Source: Paraoerskovia sediminicola (GTDB lineage: Bacteria; Actinomycetota; Actinomycetes; Actinomycetales; Cellulomonadaceae). Taken from it: DNA of 64,000 bases. Under the pieces are notes generated by a model, which saw only the letters and a list, made by a program, of their open reading frames with translations, made no database searches and was not told where the DNA came from. The translations under genes were made by a program, and so were the position numbers. This document shows, piece by piece, positions 18,470 through 28,573 of the stretch. Location of the stretch: positions 1,426,001-1,490,000 of the forward strand of contig NZ_AP027729.1 of NCBI RefSeq assembly GCF_030296575.1, given 5' to 3'. The number at the start of each line of letters is the position of its first letter. Positions within the stretch are counted from its first letter, which is position 1.

Positions 18470-18549
18470 CAGCGGCCTGTGGACGGGCCCCGGTCCCGGG
18501 TCGGAGGCGATGCAAGGATCACGCTCGCTGCGTGTTAATCTTCTTCGGC

Positions 18550-18631
18550 GCGCGAGTGGCGGAATGGCAGACGCGCTGGCTTCAGGTGCCAGTGTCCGAA
18601 AGGGCGTGGGGGTTCAAGTCCCCCTCGCGCA
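18550..18631 (+). tRNA. leuT: tRNA-Leu (CAG)
   Basis: An 82-nt class II tRNA. Acceptor GCGCGAG pairs with CTCGCGC, the anticodon stem CTGGC/GCCAG holds loop TTCAGGT with anticodon CAG, and the long variable arm (TGTCCGAAAGGGCG) is typical of Leu. The T arm reads GGGGGTTCAAGTCCCCC. The discriminator is A and CCA is not encoded. Confidence 0.96.
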
Positions 18632-18666
18632 CAGTGAGCTGTTTTCGATTGACAGCCGATGTATTG

Positions 18667-18708
18667 ACGAAACTCCCGTCCGGAGTCATCCGGGCGGGAG
18701 TTTCGTCG
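18667..18708 (+). terminator. Terminator downstream of tRNA-Leu
   Basis: GACGAAACTCCCG (18667-18679) pairs with CGGGAGTTTCGTC (18696-18708), and CCGG/CCGG extends the stem to 18 bp with one G-T pair and a 6-base loop. The GTTTCGTCGTT edge gives some T content. Confidence 0.85.
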
Positions 18709-18744
18709 TTCGTCGTGCTCTCGAAGCGGGCGTGGTTCCGTGTC

Positions 18745-18773
18745 GCGGGTTATAGGCCAAAACGTGTGGATGG
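18745..18773 (+). repeat. Left terminal inverted repeat of the IS
   Basis: 29 bases beginning GCGGGTTATAGG and ending AACGTGTGGATGG; the reverse complement of 20025-20053 with three mismatches. Confidence 0.85.
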
Positions 18774-18789
18774 CTCGGGTGTGTCGTGG

Positions 18790-19959
18790 TCAGTGGGAGC
18801 GTCCGGCCCAGCCTCGGCGGGTCCAGAGCCCTTCTTCGGCGCTGGTCGCGGCGTCGTAGAGCGCTGGCCTGTCGAGGTCGTCGGTTTTGATCGGGCCGGG
18901 TTGTGGTCGTTGGGGCTGCCAGTGCTCGGGTCGTATCAGCGTGGCTGGCGGCGCGGGTTTCGTTGAGTGCAGATAGATCCACCACTCGACGGCTCGCCGC
19001 TGGTGTTAGGTGGGCATGCCGCGGTGACGGCGTAGCAGGTCTTTGATCGGGTGGTTCGTTCCGCCCTCGATCCGGTTTGTGGTCGCACTCAATCCTCGGC
19101 CGATGAGCGCCTCGTCGAGGTAGGTGAACAACACGCCCTGGCGGGTCAGTCGTTCGAGGAGTCGGTAGGCGCGGCGCAGCCGGTCGTGAGTCCACCACCA
19201 TGTCGAGTTCGATCGTGCCCATGCGGGTCGAACACCGGTGGTTCGCAGGTACGTTTTGTCTCGGGTCAGGTGCCCATAGACCTGATGCCAGGCGTGTAAG
19301 CGGGCCTGCCAGGCGGCTGCTTGATCGCGGGTCGTGATCCGCGTCAACGCGAGGCTGAGCCTGCGTAGGGCTTTGCCGGCGTCGGTGCGAGGACGGGTCG
19401 TGAGCAGGGTGCGCACGTTGCGTTGGACGTGGACCAGGCACCGTTGAGCTCTCGTGGCCGGCCAACACGTGGCCAGGGCGGACGCGAGACCGGATCCGCC
19501 GTCGATGACCACGGCCCGTGGCGGTGGGATCTGTTCGAGGAGCGCGGCCCATGCTGCGCTTTTCTCGGTGTCACACCGCTGGAACGCGATCACAGTCCCG
19601 GTAGAGCCGTTGATCGCCAGGAGCAGGCACCAGCCGTCGGACAGGTAGGTGCCGTCGAGTTGGACTTCGTCGTAGATCTCGCCGGTGACCGTAATTGCTC
19701 GCACGAGATCCCAGCACCAGGCGTGGGTGCGACGAAATGAGCGCGCAGACCCGCCAAGGTCGGCTTGAGTGCCTGAGCCCGTGAGCCAGGTCAGGAACCG
19801 TTCGAGTTGGGCGGTGCGAGTCACATCGGGGCGTCGACGAACACTCGATGATCCGCACTTGCGACAGATCCATCGTTGAGTCCCCGCGGCTGTGAGTCCG
19901 TTCTTGACGAGCTTCGCGTCGCATACACCGCATCGGGACGAGTTTCCAGCACCAGTCAC
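18790..19959 (-). pseudogene. IS transposase with in-frame stop
   Basis: The frame from GTG 19959 to TGA 18790 is exactly 390 codons, the usual size for IS1249-type transposases. The N-terminus has a zinc ribbon (CGVCDAKLVKNG, then WICRKCG). DDE residues appear in VQLDGTYLS, VVIDGGSGLA and TNRIEGGTNHPIKDLL. A TAA at 19008-19006 interrupts it after RRHRGMPT; the same frame continues with HQRRAVEWWIYLHSTKP, a conserved tail of about 71 residues. A single substitution (for example GAA or CAA to TAA) explains this. The shortened 317-residue product keeps all catalytic residues, so some activity cannot be ruled out. Confidence 0.88.
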
Positions 19960-20024
19960 GACTAAGGGTCGCCGAGCATGACGACCCTCTAGGAACCGCT
20001 ACATGCCAGGCCAGAACCCGGGTC

Positions 20025-20053
20025 CCATCCACACGTTCTGACCTATAGCCCGC
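20025..20053 (-). repeat. Right terminal inverted repeat of the IS
   Basis: Starts CCATCCACACGTT and ends CCTATAGCCCGC; complementary to the left end with three mismatches in 29. It sits upstream of the transposase start. Confidence 0.85.
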
Positions 20054-20367
20054 GGGTGCGGTGCCGTGTCGCGGCGCTGGGCGGCGTGGGCGCACCAGTT
20101 CTCGACCGGGGCGGCGGCAGGAGTCGGAGAGTCGTCGCTCGATCTGCCACGTGTAGAGGTGCTTAGACTCGTAGCGCATCGGCTCGCGATCGTCGTCGAT
20201 GGACGGGGCCGCCACGCGCGACCCGTGCCGTGAACAGATCGTCGAGCACCGCACATCCCGAGCGTCGACGAGCCCGGGGGCAGAACCCAGATCGAGGAGG
20301 AACTCTTGCTCGTGGCGCATCTGCACTCCCGCGGGGTTCGGCGCGCACGTGGGTCGGGGGACCGCAG
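20054..20367. other. Gap between IS and kinase gene
   Basis: 314 bases with no convincing gene on either strand. It holds the outer direct repeat CCGTGTCGCGG (20064-20074) and, near its end, GGGTCGGGGG, which serves as the ribosome binding site of the next gene. Short frames here look like chance high-GC reading frames. Confidence 0.6.
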
Positions 20368-22336
20368 ATGACAGCCGTGCTTGCTGCCGTGTTCCACGTC
20401 GTGGTCGTGGCCTGGGTGGTACGACGCCTCCTCGGTGTGCAGGTCGGTTGGCCACGGACGATTCTGCTGAGTCTGATCGTCGGGGTGTCGGCTGGTCCGC
20501 TCTGGGAGTACGTGACCGACCTTCTGGAGATCCCGACGCGCACGATCGGCCTCTCATCGAACGATGCCGTGGGTGTGCTGCTCGTGATGGTGCTGGTGAC
20601 GGCGTGGATCGTCGCCGTGGATGCTGGGCTCTTGACTGTGCTCGAAGCACTGGTGCCGACGGGGAGCATTCGGTCACCTCTTGCGATCGTCCAGTCGTCA
20701 CCGCGCTGGTTCCGACGCCAGCGTCGGTACGTATCGATCGTCGTGATCGCGCTCCGCCATGGTCTCGGCGGACTCTTCCGCCGCGGCGGAGATCTCGGTG
20801 GGCGCAGCGGCGTCCGTCATGAAGACACCGCGGCTCGGGCGCGCGCAGCGCTGACTGACGGCGGCGTCACCTTCGTCAAGCTCGGCCAGATGCTCGCAGC
20901 TCGCGCCGATCTGCTCCCGCCGGCGTACGTCTCGGAGTTCTCACAGTTGCACAGCGAGGTGCCGGCTGAGACGTGGCCGGTGGTGCAGGGCACGATCGAA
21001 GGGGAGCTGGCGCGGCCGATCAGCGAGGTCTTCACCCACGTCGAGGAGGTGCCGCTTGCTGGCGCGTCGGTTGCCCAGGTGCATAGGGCGACTCTCCGGA
21101 CCGGAGAGCGCGTGGTGCTGAAGGTGCAACGATCGTCGTCGCGAGCCGAGGTCGAGGCGGACCTCGACATCATCGTCCGGCTCGCAGAGCTGCTCCAGAA
21201 CCGAACGCGGTGGGGCCGGCGCATCGGTGTGCTTGGTCTGGCCGTCGGCTTCGCGGGTGCTCTCCGTGAGGAGCTCGACTATCGGGTCGAGGTGGGAAAC
21301 ATGAGAGCGGTTGCCGACACCTCGAGCGGTGAAGTCGACGTGCCAGCGGTCCGGCCGGAGCTGTGCACCTCACACCTGTTGGTGATGGAGGAACTAGAGG
21401 GGTCCCGCTGTCGCGTGCAAGGAGTCGGCTCGATCAGATGTTGCCGGAGGAGAAGACCGCGTTGGCCGGGGCGCTCTTCGACAGCGTGCTGAAGCAGATC
21501 GCGTTCCACGGTGTGTTCCATGCGGACCTCCACCCCGGCAACATCCTCATCTCCGGCACAGACAACGAACCACACCTGGCGTTGCTCGACTTCGGTTCGG
21601 TAGGACGTCTCGGCCGCGCCGACCGTGAAGCTGTCGGCCTCTTGCTCATCGCGTTCGATGCTGACGACAGCGTCGCGGCGACAGACGCCTTGACGATGAT
21701 GCTCGGAACCCCCGAGGGCTTTGTGCGGCGGGACTTCGAGAGGCATCTCGGCGAGCTCATGTTGCGGGGCTCGACGAGCACCGACCTGTTCACCGACCTT
21801 GCGCGTCTGCTGTCGACGAGTGGCTTCCGGATCCCGCCGATGATCGCGGCCGCATTCCGGGCGATGGCAGTGCTGGAGGGCTCGATGCGACTGATCGCCC
21901 CCGAGTTCGACGTGATCGAGGCAGTCCGGAGCCGCACCGGCTCCTCGATTCGCGACGCCATCGAGAACACCGACGTCCGTGCCGCGGTCGAGTCACAGGT
22001 GGCCGCGGCCCTCCCGCTGATCCGCTTCCGCAACGGGTCGACCGAATCGTCACGGATCTCGAGGCGGGTCGTTTCGCCGTGTCGGTCGGTCCACTGGCGA
22101 GTCTCTTCGACCGGACCGTGCTCCGTTCGCTGGTGCGCGAAGCCACGACCACGCTCATCTGCGCGGTTCTCGCCGTCTGCGGTGTCGCGCTGATCATCAC
22201 CAACAGTGGACCGACTCTTGCCGGGGTCGTGCACACCAACGGCTACGTCGGCGGAGTGCTCGCGCTCACGGCCTTCTTCCTCGGAGCGCGGGTGTTGGTC
22301 GTCGGACTCGTCGACCGAGATCTGCACTCGGCCTGA
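20368..22336 (+). CDS. ABC1/AarF/UbiB-type atypical kinase with membrane helices (two apparent frameshifts)
   Basis: A protein of about 656 residues. Residues 1-100 hold three predicted membrane helices (from MTAVLAAVFHVVVVAWVV to LLVMVLVTAWIVAV). The ABC1 kinase fold follows: KLGQ in TFVKLGQMLAARADLLP, the Ala-rich loop and Lys in ASVAQVH...RVVLKVQ, GVFHADLHPGN and LLDFG. The end has two more helices. The frame breaks at the G runs 21399-21402 and 22034-22036. One added G at each gives EEVEG-type continuity (MEELEGVPLSRARSRLDQM and RNGVDRIVTDLEAGRF). UbiB-like ATPases support isoprenoid lipid metabolism; the substrate here is unknown. It lies directly beside the IS. Confidence 0.85.
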
Positions 22337-22407
22337 GGAATCGCGCATCGCGGTCCTCTGATGAAGGCGCTGGTCGCTGTCTCGTCGTCGCGTAGTGCTG
22401 GTCCTGG

Positions 22408-23538
22408 CTAGCCACCGTGCGGCGCCTCCGCGACGGTGAGGCCGAGCCGGCTCGCGAGGTCGGCGACCGCAGACTCGACGGCTGAGCGGGTGTCGTCGTC
22501 GAACGGCTCGTCCTCGTGGACGGCGTGGAGGAGCAGCTCGCCCGCCTCGTGATCGGCGCTCGCGTCCACCTTGCCGACCAGCAGGTCTCCGCGCAGGACG
22601 GGAAGCGCGTAGTAGCCCCAGCGGCGCTTCTCGCGGGGCTTGTACATCTCCAGCGTGTAGTCGAAGCCGAGGAGGTCGTCCATCCGCTTGCGGTCGTGGA
22701 GGAGGACGTCGAAGGGAGCGAGCAGCTCGGTGCGCGCCGGTGCGGGACGGTCCAGCGCGTCCAGGGCCTCGGGGTCGACCCGCCACCGGCCTCGCACCCC
22801 CTCGACCACGGCGGGCTCGCCGGCCTCGCCTGACCCCACGGGGTCTCCCTGCTGGTAGACCGCTCCAGCGCGGGCGATCCCGAAGGCGCGCAGGCGGCGC
22901 CGGTCCAGCTCGGCCTCGGCCTCGGCGAGCGAGGGGACCGCGGTGTCCGGGTAGACGCGTTCGGCGAGGTCGTAGGTGCGCTCACGATCGGAACGGCCTG
23001 CGACCGCCACCTCGCCGCGCTGCACGAGCTGGTTCACGAGCATGCGCGTGCTCTTCCCGTCGTTCCACCCTGACGAGCGCCACGGGACGACGCACGTGTC
23101 GGGCAGCGCGCTGATCGGAGACGGCCCTTCCTGGCGCAACCGTTCGAGCACGTCCCGGCGGGCGGCTTCGTTGGCCGCCACCCAGTCGTGCAGCCGGTGG
23201 TGCCACTCCTTCCAGGGCCCCGGCGTGGGCCAGGCAGCCATCTCCGCCCGGTGCAGCGCGACGTCGTCGATCGAGCGCCAGTGCCCGGCGACCTCGACGA
23301 TCTGCTGCGAGTCGATCGCGTCGTCGAGATCACCGGGTCGGTGGCTATGACCCAGCCGGCTCCACAGGACGAGCTCAGCAGCGGGAGCCACCGCGCGGGT
23401 CTGGTCCAGGGGAAGCATCGTCAACCGCCGGGCGGTGTCCAGCAGGTCTCGCGGACGCTCGTCCGCCAGCAGGGCGGCGTGGACGGCGATGCGCCGAGCC
23501 TGGTCCTGGGTCAGGTGGTGCGCCGTCTGCGGGGTCAT
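22408..23538 (-). CDS. YcaQ-family winged-helix DNA glycosylase
   Basis: 376 residues. The family core is seen: LTQDQARRIAVHAALL at the start, QIVEVAGHWRSIDDVALHRAEM, a second winged helix (WNDGKSTRMLVNQLVQRGEVAVAGR), LLAPFDVLLHDRKRMDDLLGFDY, and PREKRRWGYYALPVLRGDLLVGKVD near the end. These proteins (HTH_42) unhook DNA interstrand cross-links or excise alkylated bases. YcaQ catalysis depends on an acidic QxQ/QxD type site, and the visible Q in QIVEV could be part of it; I cannot assign it surely. Single gene, convergent with the kinase gene. Confidence 0.85.
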   Translation of the reverse strand: MTPQTAHHLTQDQARRIAVHAALLADERPRDLLDTARRLTMLPLDQTRAVAPAAELVLWSRLGHSHRPGDLDDAIDSQQIVEVAGHWRSIDDVALHRAEMAAWPTPGPWKEWHHRLHDWVAANEAARRDVLERLRQEGPSPISALPDTCVVPWRSSGWNDGKSTRMLVNQLVQRGEVAVAGRSDRERTYDLAERVYPDTAVPSLAEAEAELDRRRLRAFGIARAGAVYQQGDPVGSGEAGEPAVVEGVRGRWRVDPEALDALDRPAPARTELLAPFDVLLHDRKRMDDLLGFDYTLEMYKPREKRRWGYYALPVLRGDLLVGKVDASADHEAGELLLHAVHEDEPFDDDTRSAVESAVADLASRLGLTVAEAPHGG

Positions 23539-23589
23539 GTCACGACACTCCCACGCGTCGTCGTCCTCGCCTGCTGAACCACGCTGCGC

Positions 23590-24604
23590 TCAGTCGAGGT
23601 CGACGCCGACTGCCACGCGCCGCTCGGCCGAGCGCTGCGCGGCATCAGCGAGCAGCAGCGCCGCGTGCCCGTCCTCGAACCCCGGCACTGCCACGTCGTC
23701 GCCGCGCACGAGGTGCACGAACGCACGGAGCTCCGCCGCGTACGCGGTGGCGTAGCGCTGGAGGAAGAACGACTCGAACGGCGAGCCCGAACCGACCGAG
23801 TGCACCGTCGACCGGCGCACGAGGCTGGACGGCCGGTTGACGACCTCGAGCACGCCGTCCGAGCCGAAGGCCTCGAGGCGCTGGTCGTAACCGACGACGC
23901 TGTGCCGCGAGTTGATGATCGTCACGACGACCCCCGACGCCGAGCGGAGCGTCGTCACGGCGCTGTCGAAGTCTCCGTTGTCGCGGGCGCCGGCATCGAA
24001 CATCGCGCTCCCTACGGCGAAGACCTCGACGATGTCGGGCACGAAGAACCGGGCCATGTCGAGGTCGTGGATCGTCATGTCCCGGAAGATCCCGCCGGAC
24101 GCCGCGACGTAGTCGGGCGGGGAGGGCTGGGTCGCGACTGACGATCGTCAGCTGCTCGAGGGTTCCGATCTCGCCCGCGCCGACCCGGGCCCGGACGTCG
24201 GCGAAAGCCGGGTCGAACCGGCGGTTGAAGCCGAGGGCGACGGGGACCCCGGCAGCGGCGACCCGGGACCGGAGCCCGTCGACCCGGGCGATGTCGAGGT
24301 CGATCGGCTTCTCGCACAGCACCGGCAGGCCGCGGTCGAGGCACGCAGCGATCAGGTCGACATGGGTCGGGGTGGGCGAGGCGACCAGCACGGCGTCGAC
24401 GTCGCCGGCCCGGAGCAGCTCGTCGACGTCGGTCGTGGCGGACGCGCCGTACCGGGCTGCGAGGGCGCGCGCACCGTCGCCGAACGGGTCGGCCACCCAC
24501 GTCAGCGTCGTCGACGGGTCCGCGGCCGCGTTGCCGGCATGAACCTGGCCGATCCGCCCGGCCCCGACGAGGCCGATCCGGAGCGGCTCCGCCCGCTCGC
24601 TCAC
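23590..24604 (-). CDS. iolG: Inositol 2-dehydrogenase, Gfo/Idh/MocA family (apparent frameshift)
   Basis: NAD-dependent oxidation of myo-inositol to scyllo-inosose, the first catabolic step. The Rossmann motif LRIGLVGAGRIGQVHAGN starts the protein, LCEKPIDLD carries the catalytic Lys, and SGGIFRDMTIHDLDMARFF carries the family Asp/His pair. The reading frame breaks at 24117-24127, where SRDPAPPP-DYV is expected. Restoring one C in each of two neighbouring C runs heals it exactly; a single extra base would also do so. GTG 24604 is preferred because GGGGGTGG precedes it; ATG 24631 is an alternative. Last gene of the minus-strand inositol operon. Confidence 0.88.
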
Positions 24605-24657
24605 GTCGTCCACCCCCGTATCCCCCTCCATGTGCGCCGGCCCGGGCGCATGACGCG

Positions 24658-25575
24658 TCACGCCCATGCGCGCAGCGCCTCACGGTTGACCCGGTGGGCG
24701 TCGCGGCACTCGGACAGGAACGTCTCGAGATCGACCGAAGGGTCGTTGAGCACGTCCTGCTCGACGACCACCCACCCGTCGTACGCGGCGGCGTCGAGCA
24801 GCGTCATGACCCGGGTCAGGTCGATGCCGCCCTGCCCGAACGGCACGAACGAGCCGCCGGACCACACCTCGGTCATGCCGCCGCCCGCCGCGAGGATCTC
24901 GTCGAGCCGCGGGCGGTCGACGTCCTTGAGGTGCAGGTGGTTGATGCGCGAACCCCAGCGCTCGACCGCCTCCACGGGATCGCCCCCGGCGATCGCCAGG
25001 TGGCCGGTGTCGAGGGTGAGGCCGACGTCGGTGTGCTCGAGGAACGCGTCGATCTCGCCCGGTGACTCCACGAACGTCCCCGCATGGTGGTGGAAGGTCG
25101 GCTCGAAGCCGACGTCTCGTACGATGCCCGCGGCGCGGGCGAGGTTGTCGTAGAGGCGCTGTGCGACGTCGTCCGGCAACGGGTCAGCCTCCGCCCCACG
25201 GCCCGGGGAGGCCGCACGCGCGGGCGACCCGAGGTCGGCGAGGGTGGGGAGCGGCAGTCGGGCGGGTCCGGACTCGGTGGCCGCTGCGAAGGTCCGTAGC
25301 ACCTCGTCGAGCTCCTCGAGCGAGCTCTCGAAAGCCTCGTCGTCGGTGAGCGGCAGCTGGATCCAGCCGCCGGCGAGGTCGAGGCCGAACCGGGAGAGCC
25401 GGCGCGCGAGGCCCGCTCCCTCGCCCAGGAACCCGAGCGGTCCGAGGTCGACGCCCGAGTACCCGGTCTCCACGAGCACCTCGAGGAGCGCGTCGGGCTC
25501 GACCGTGGCCGAACCTTCGGGCGTCATCTCGAACACGCCGAAGCTGACGGGTGCACCTGCGACATCTGCTCTCAT
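24658..25575 (-). CDS. iolE: Sugar phosphate isomerase/epimerase-like TIM barrel, IolE-like
   Basis: 305 residues of the xylose-isomerase-like TIM barrel family, with metal ligands suggested by FHHHAGTFVES, LTLDTGHLAIAGGDP, RINHLHLKDVD and WVVVEQDV. In the iol pathway the dehydratase IolE (scyllo-inosose to the trione) and the isomerase-like IolH belong to this fold. All other steps have genes here, so the dehydratase role is the best fit; IolH is the alternative. The ATG overlaps the iolD stop by 4 bases. An upstream frame extension adds only unrelated basic residues. Confidence 0.75.
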   Translation of the reverse strand: MRADVAGAPVSFGVFEMTPEGSATVEPDALLEVLVETGYSGVDLGPLGFLGEGAGLARRLSRFGLDLAGGWIQLPLTDDEAFESSLEELDEVLRTFAAATESGPARLPLPTLADLGSPARAASPGRGAEADPLPDDVAQRLYDNLARAAGIVRDVGFEPTFHHHAGTFVESPGEIDAFLEHTDVGLTLDTGHLAIAGGDPVEAVERWGSRINHLHLKDVDRPRLDEILAAGGGMTEVWSGGSFVPFGQGGIDLTRVMTLLDAAAYDGWVVVEQDVLNDPSVDLETFLSECRDAHRVNREALRAWA

Positions 25576-27520
25576 GCGTGCTCTCCTTCGTCGGTGGGTC
25601 TGCCGAGCAGCGACCGCTGTGCCTCGACCTGCTGCTCGTAGCGCGTCCGCGCCTCCTGCGTCGACGGGATGGTCGAGACCGCGGCGACGGGGACGTCCCA
25701 CCAGCCCTCGCCGTCGGGCGCCGCGACCAGGGGGTCGCTGGCCACGTGGACGACCGTCGTGCGGTGGGAGGCCTTGGCCCGCCGGACGGCGTCCCGCAGG
25801 TCAGCGATCACCGTCGGTCCTGGGGGGACCTCGATGACGTCGAGGCCGTAGCTGCGGGCGTTCGCGGCGAGGTCCACGGGGACAGGGGTGTCGCCCTGGA
25901 AGTTCCGGGCGGCGCGGTCGTACATCCGGTACCGCGTGCCGAACCGTTCGGAACCCACGGTGTCCGAGAGGTTCCCGATCGACGCGTACCCGTCGTTCTG
26001 CACGATGACCACGACGATCTTGAGGCCCTCGGCCACGGCCGTGACGAGCTCCGTGTGGAGCATGAGGTACGAGCCGTCGCCCACCATGACGACCACGTCG
26101 CGGTCGTCGCGGTCGTCGAGCAGGCCGCGCTTCGCGCCCAGCCCGCCCGCGATCTCGTAGCCCATGCAGGAGAACGCGTACTCGACGTGGTATCCGAGCG
26201 GGTCCCGCACGCGCCACAGCTTGTGCAAGTCACCCGGGAGCGAGCCGGCGGCCTGCACGACGACGTCCCGAGGGTCGGTCTCGGCCTGCACCGCGCCGAT
26301 GATCTCGGGTTGGCCCGGAAGGTCGCGGCCCGAGGGGCGAGCGCCCGGTCGACGACCGCGTCCCACGCCGCCTTCTCCCGGCGGACCTGCTCCGCGAGAG
26401 TCGGTTCCACGTGGAACCGGCGCAGGTCGGCGGTCAGCTCCACGAGGGTCTCGCGCGCGTCGGCGACGACGGGGAGCTGCGTCCCGTGCTTGTAGGCGTC
26501 GAACGAGCCCACGTTGATGTTGACGAACCGCACGTCCGGGTCCTGGAAGGCGGTCCGGGAGCCGGAGGTGAAGTCGCTGTACCTGGTCCCGATGCCGATG
26601 ACGACGTCGGCCGCGGCGGCGATCCGGTTCGCCGCCGTGGAGCCGGTCGCGCCGACCCCGCCGACGTACTGAGGGTGGTCCCAGGGCAGGGAGCCCCCGC
26701 CGGCCTGGGTCGTGGCGACCGGGATGCCTGTCGCCTCGGCAAAGGTTCGCAAACGGTCTTCCGCCCCCGAGTAGAGGACGCCGCCACCCGCGACGACGAG
26801 CGGCCTGTGGGCGCCGCGGATCGCGTCCACGGCGGCCCGCAGCGCGTCGGCGTCAGGCCGGGGGCGCCGGATGCGCCACTCGCGGTCCTGCAGGAACTCG
26901 ACCGGGACGTCGAGCGCTTCGGCCTGTACGTCCTCGGGCAGAGCGATCGTGACGGCTCCCGTCTCGACCGGGTCGGTGAGGACGCGCATCGCGGAGAGCG
27001 CGACCGAGAAGAGCTGCTCGGGCCGCTGTACGCGGTCGAAGAACCGGGACAGCGGGCGGAACGCGTCGTTGACGCTCAGCCCCGTGTCGTGCGGCATCTC
27101 GATCTGCTGGAGCACCGGGTCGGCGACACGCGTCGCGAACGTGTCGCTCGGCAGGAGGAGCGCGGGCAACCGGTTCGTCGTCGCGAGCGCGGCGCCCGTC
27201 AGCATGTTGGCGGCCCCCGGGCCGACGGACGCGGTGCACGCCAGTGTCGCGCGGCGGCGATGCATGCGCGCATACCCGACGGCCTGATGGACCATGGCCT
27301 GCTCGTTGCGCGCCTGGTGGTACGGCAGGAGCTCGGGGTCGGCCCGGTTCATCTGCTGCAGGGCCTGGCCCACACCGGCCACGTTGCCGTGCCCGAAGAT
27401 GCCCACGACCGCGGGCACGGTGCGCTCGCGGACCGCGCCGTCGACCGTCCACTGACGCGCGAGGAACTCGGTCAGCGCCTGGGCGACGGTCATGCGTCTC
27501 GTCGGGGTCACGGTGCTCAC
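25572..27520 (-). CDS. iolD: Trihydroxycyclohexane-dione hydrolase IolD (one apparent frameshift)
   Basis: A thiamine diphosphate enzyme of about 650 residues that opens the ring of 3D-trihydroxycyclohexane-1,2-dione to 5-deoxyglucuronate. The N-terminal part has GIFGHGNVAGVGQAL and the Glu-containing YHQARNEQAMVHQA. The C-terminal part has YEIAGGLGAK, the ThDP motif VVMVGDGSYLMLHTELVTA and QNDGYASIGNLS. The frame breaks at the G run 26334-26337 (plus strand); one more base gives APSGRDLPGQPEIIGAVQ. GTG 27520 overlaps the iolB stop (GTGA), which decides the start; Met at 27493 is possible. Confidence 0.92.
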
Positions 27521-28505
27521 GACTGTGCCTCCACGGGTCCGGTGCCCGGCGTGAACGGGAGCCGCGGGTCGACCTGCTGACCCGACCATGTGTCGCGGAT
27601 CCAGGCATGGTCCGGGTCGTCGGAGATCAGCCAGGCACGCTCGGTGTCCGGCCCGGCCATGACGTTGAGGTAGTAGAGGTCGTACCCCGGCGCCGCCCCG
27701 GCCGGCCCGTGGTACCCGAACGGGACGAGCGCGACGTCGCCGGTCCGCACGCGGGCGTCGACCGCGATGTCGCCCGCAGACGATGAGTAGGTGCTGAACG
27801 TGCCGAACGCGGCCCGCGCGCGGGCGGTGCCGTCGCCACGCCCGGCGGTGCTGGTGCCGGTGCTGCCGGAGCCCGGAGCACCACCGGCGCCGTCAGGCTC
27901 CCGCGCGGGCGCGGACTCGAAGTAGTAGATCTCCTCGAGGCGCGACTCGTGGCCGGGTAGCGCGGTGTCGTGCTTGTGCGGGGGTAGCTCGACCAGTTCT
28001 CCGCGGGCGTGATCACCTCGCAGACGATCAGCCGCGCCGCGTCCAGGGTCGCGGGGACGCCGAAGTTGTGGACCTGCCGGCTGGAGCGCCCGGCGCCGCG
28101 GAGCTCGACCGGCACGTCGCTGCTCGGGACGAGATGCGTGTCGAGCACGGTGTCGGTCGGGGACGTCGCCACGGCGACGCGCGCGGTGCGTGTGCCGGTG
28201 GCGGAAATGACGACCGAGGCCGCGGTCGACACGTACAGGACGTCGGTGGGGCCGTCGAAGACGGAGCGTCGACCGGCGAGATGCAGCTCCTGGGTGCTGC
28301 CGCCGTCGGATACACGGACGGTGCACGATCCCTCGAGGGGGACGACCACCTTCTCCGTCCCCGGCCCGAGCGTGAGATCGCCCGCGTCGAGGGAACCGAC
28401 CCGCAGTCCCGTGTGCTCCCAGCCGTCGAGACCGTCGTCGACGACGACGTCCCACCCGTCCCGCGCGATAGAACCGCGCGGGTGGAACCACTCCTGCTCG
28501 GACAT
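27517..28505 (-). CDS. iolB: 5-deoxy-glucuronate isomerase IolB (one apparent frameshift)
   Basis: A bicupin of about 329 residues converting 5-deoxyglucuronate to 2-deoxy-5-keto-gluconate. It starts MSEQEWFHPRGSIARDGW after GAGGAG. Cupin metal-site residues are in SSYPPHKHDT and LEEIYYFE, and the closing PFGYHGPAGAAPGYDLYYLNVMAG and DPDHAWIRDTW are characteristic. The frame breaks at the G run 27980-27984 exactly inside YPPHKHD; one base restores it. A stretch of about 35 Gly/Ser/Thr/Ala-rich residues after YYFESAP looks like a lineage-specific loop insertion. Confidence 0.92.
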
Positions 28506-28573
28506 CTGGCCTCCTCGGGTCGGTGAGCTCTCGGGTCTGTGCGGTCCCCGGTCGGTCGGCGGTCGGCTCGCCG

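Larger units (their letters stand above)
18745..20053 (-). mobile_element. Insertion sequence, IS256/IS1249-type
   Basis: A transposase gene lies between imperfect terminal inverted repeats of 29 bp at 18745-18773 and 20025-20053. The two ends match at 26 of 29 positions and share AACGTGTGGATGG at the inner side and TATAGG further out. The element is about 1.31 kb, a normal size. An 11-base direct repeat, CCGTGTCGCGG, occurs at 18738-18748 and 20064-20074 and may include the target duplication, although it is 10 bases away from the right repeat. Insertion is just beyond the tRNA-Leu terminator. Confidence 0.85.
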
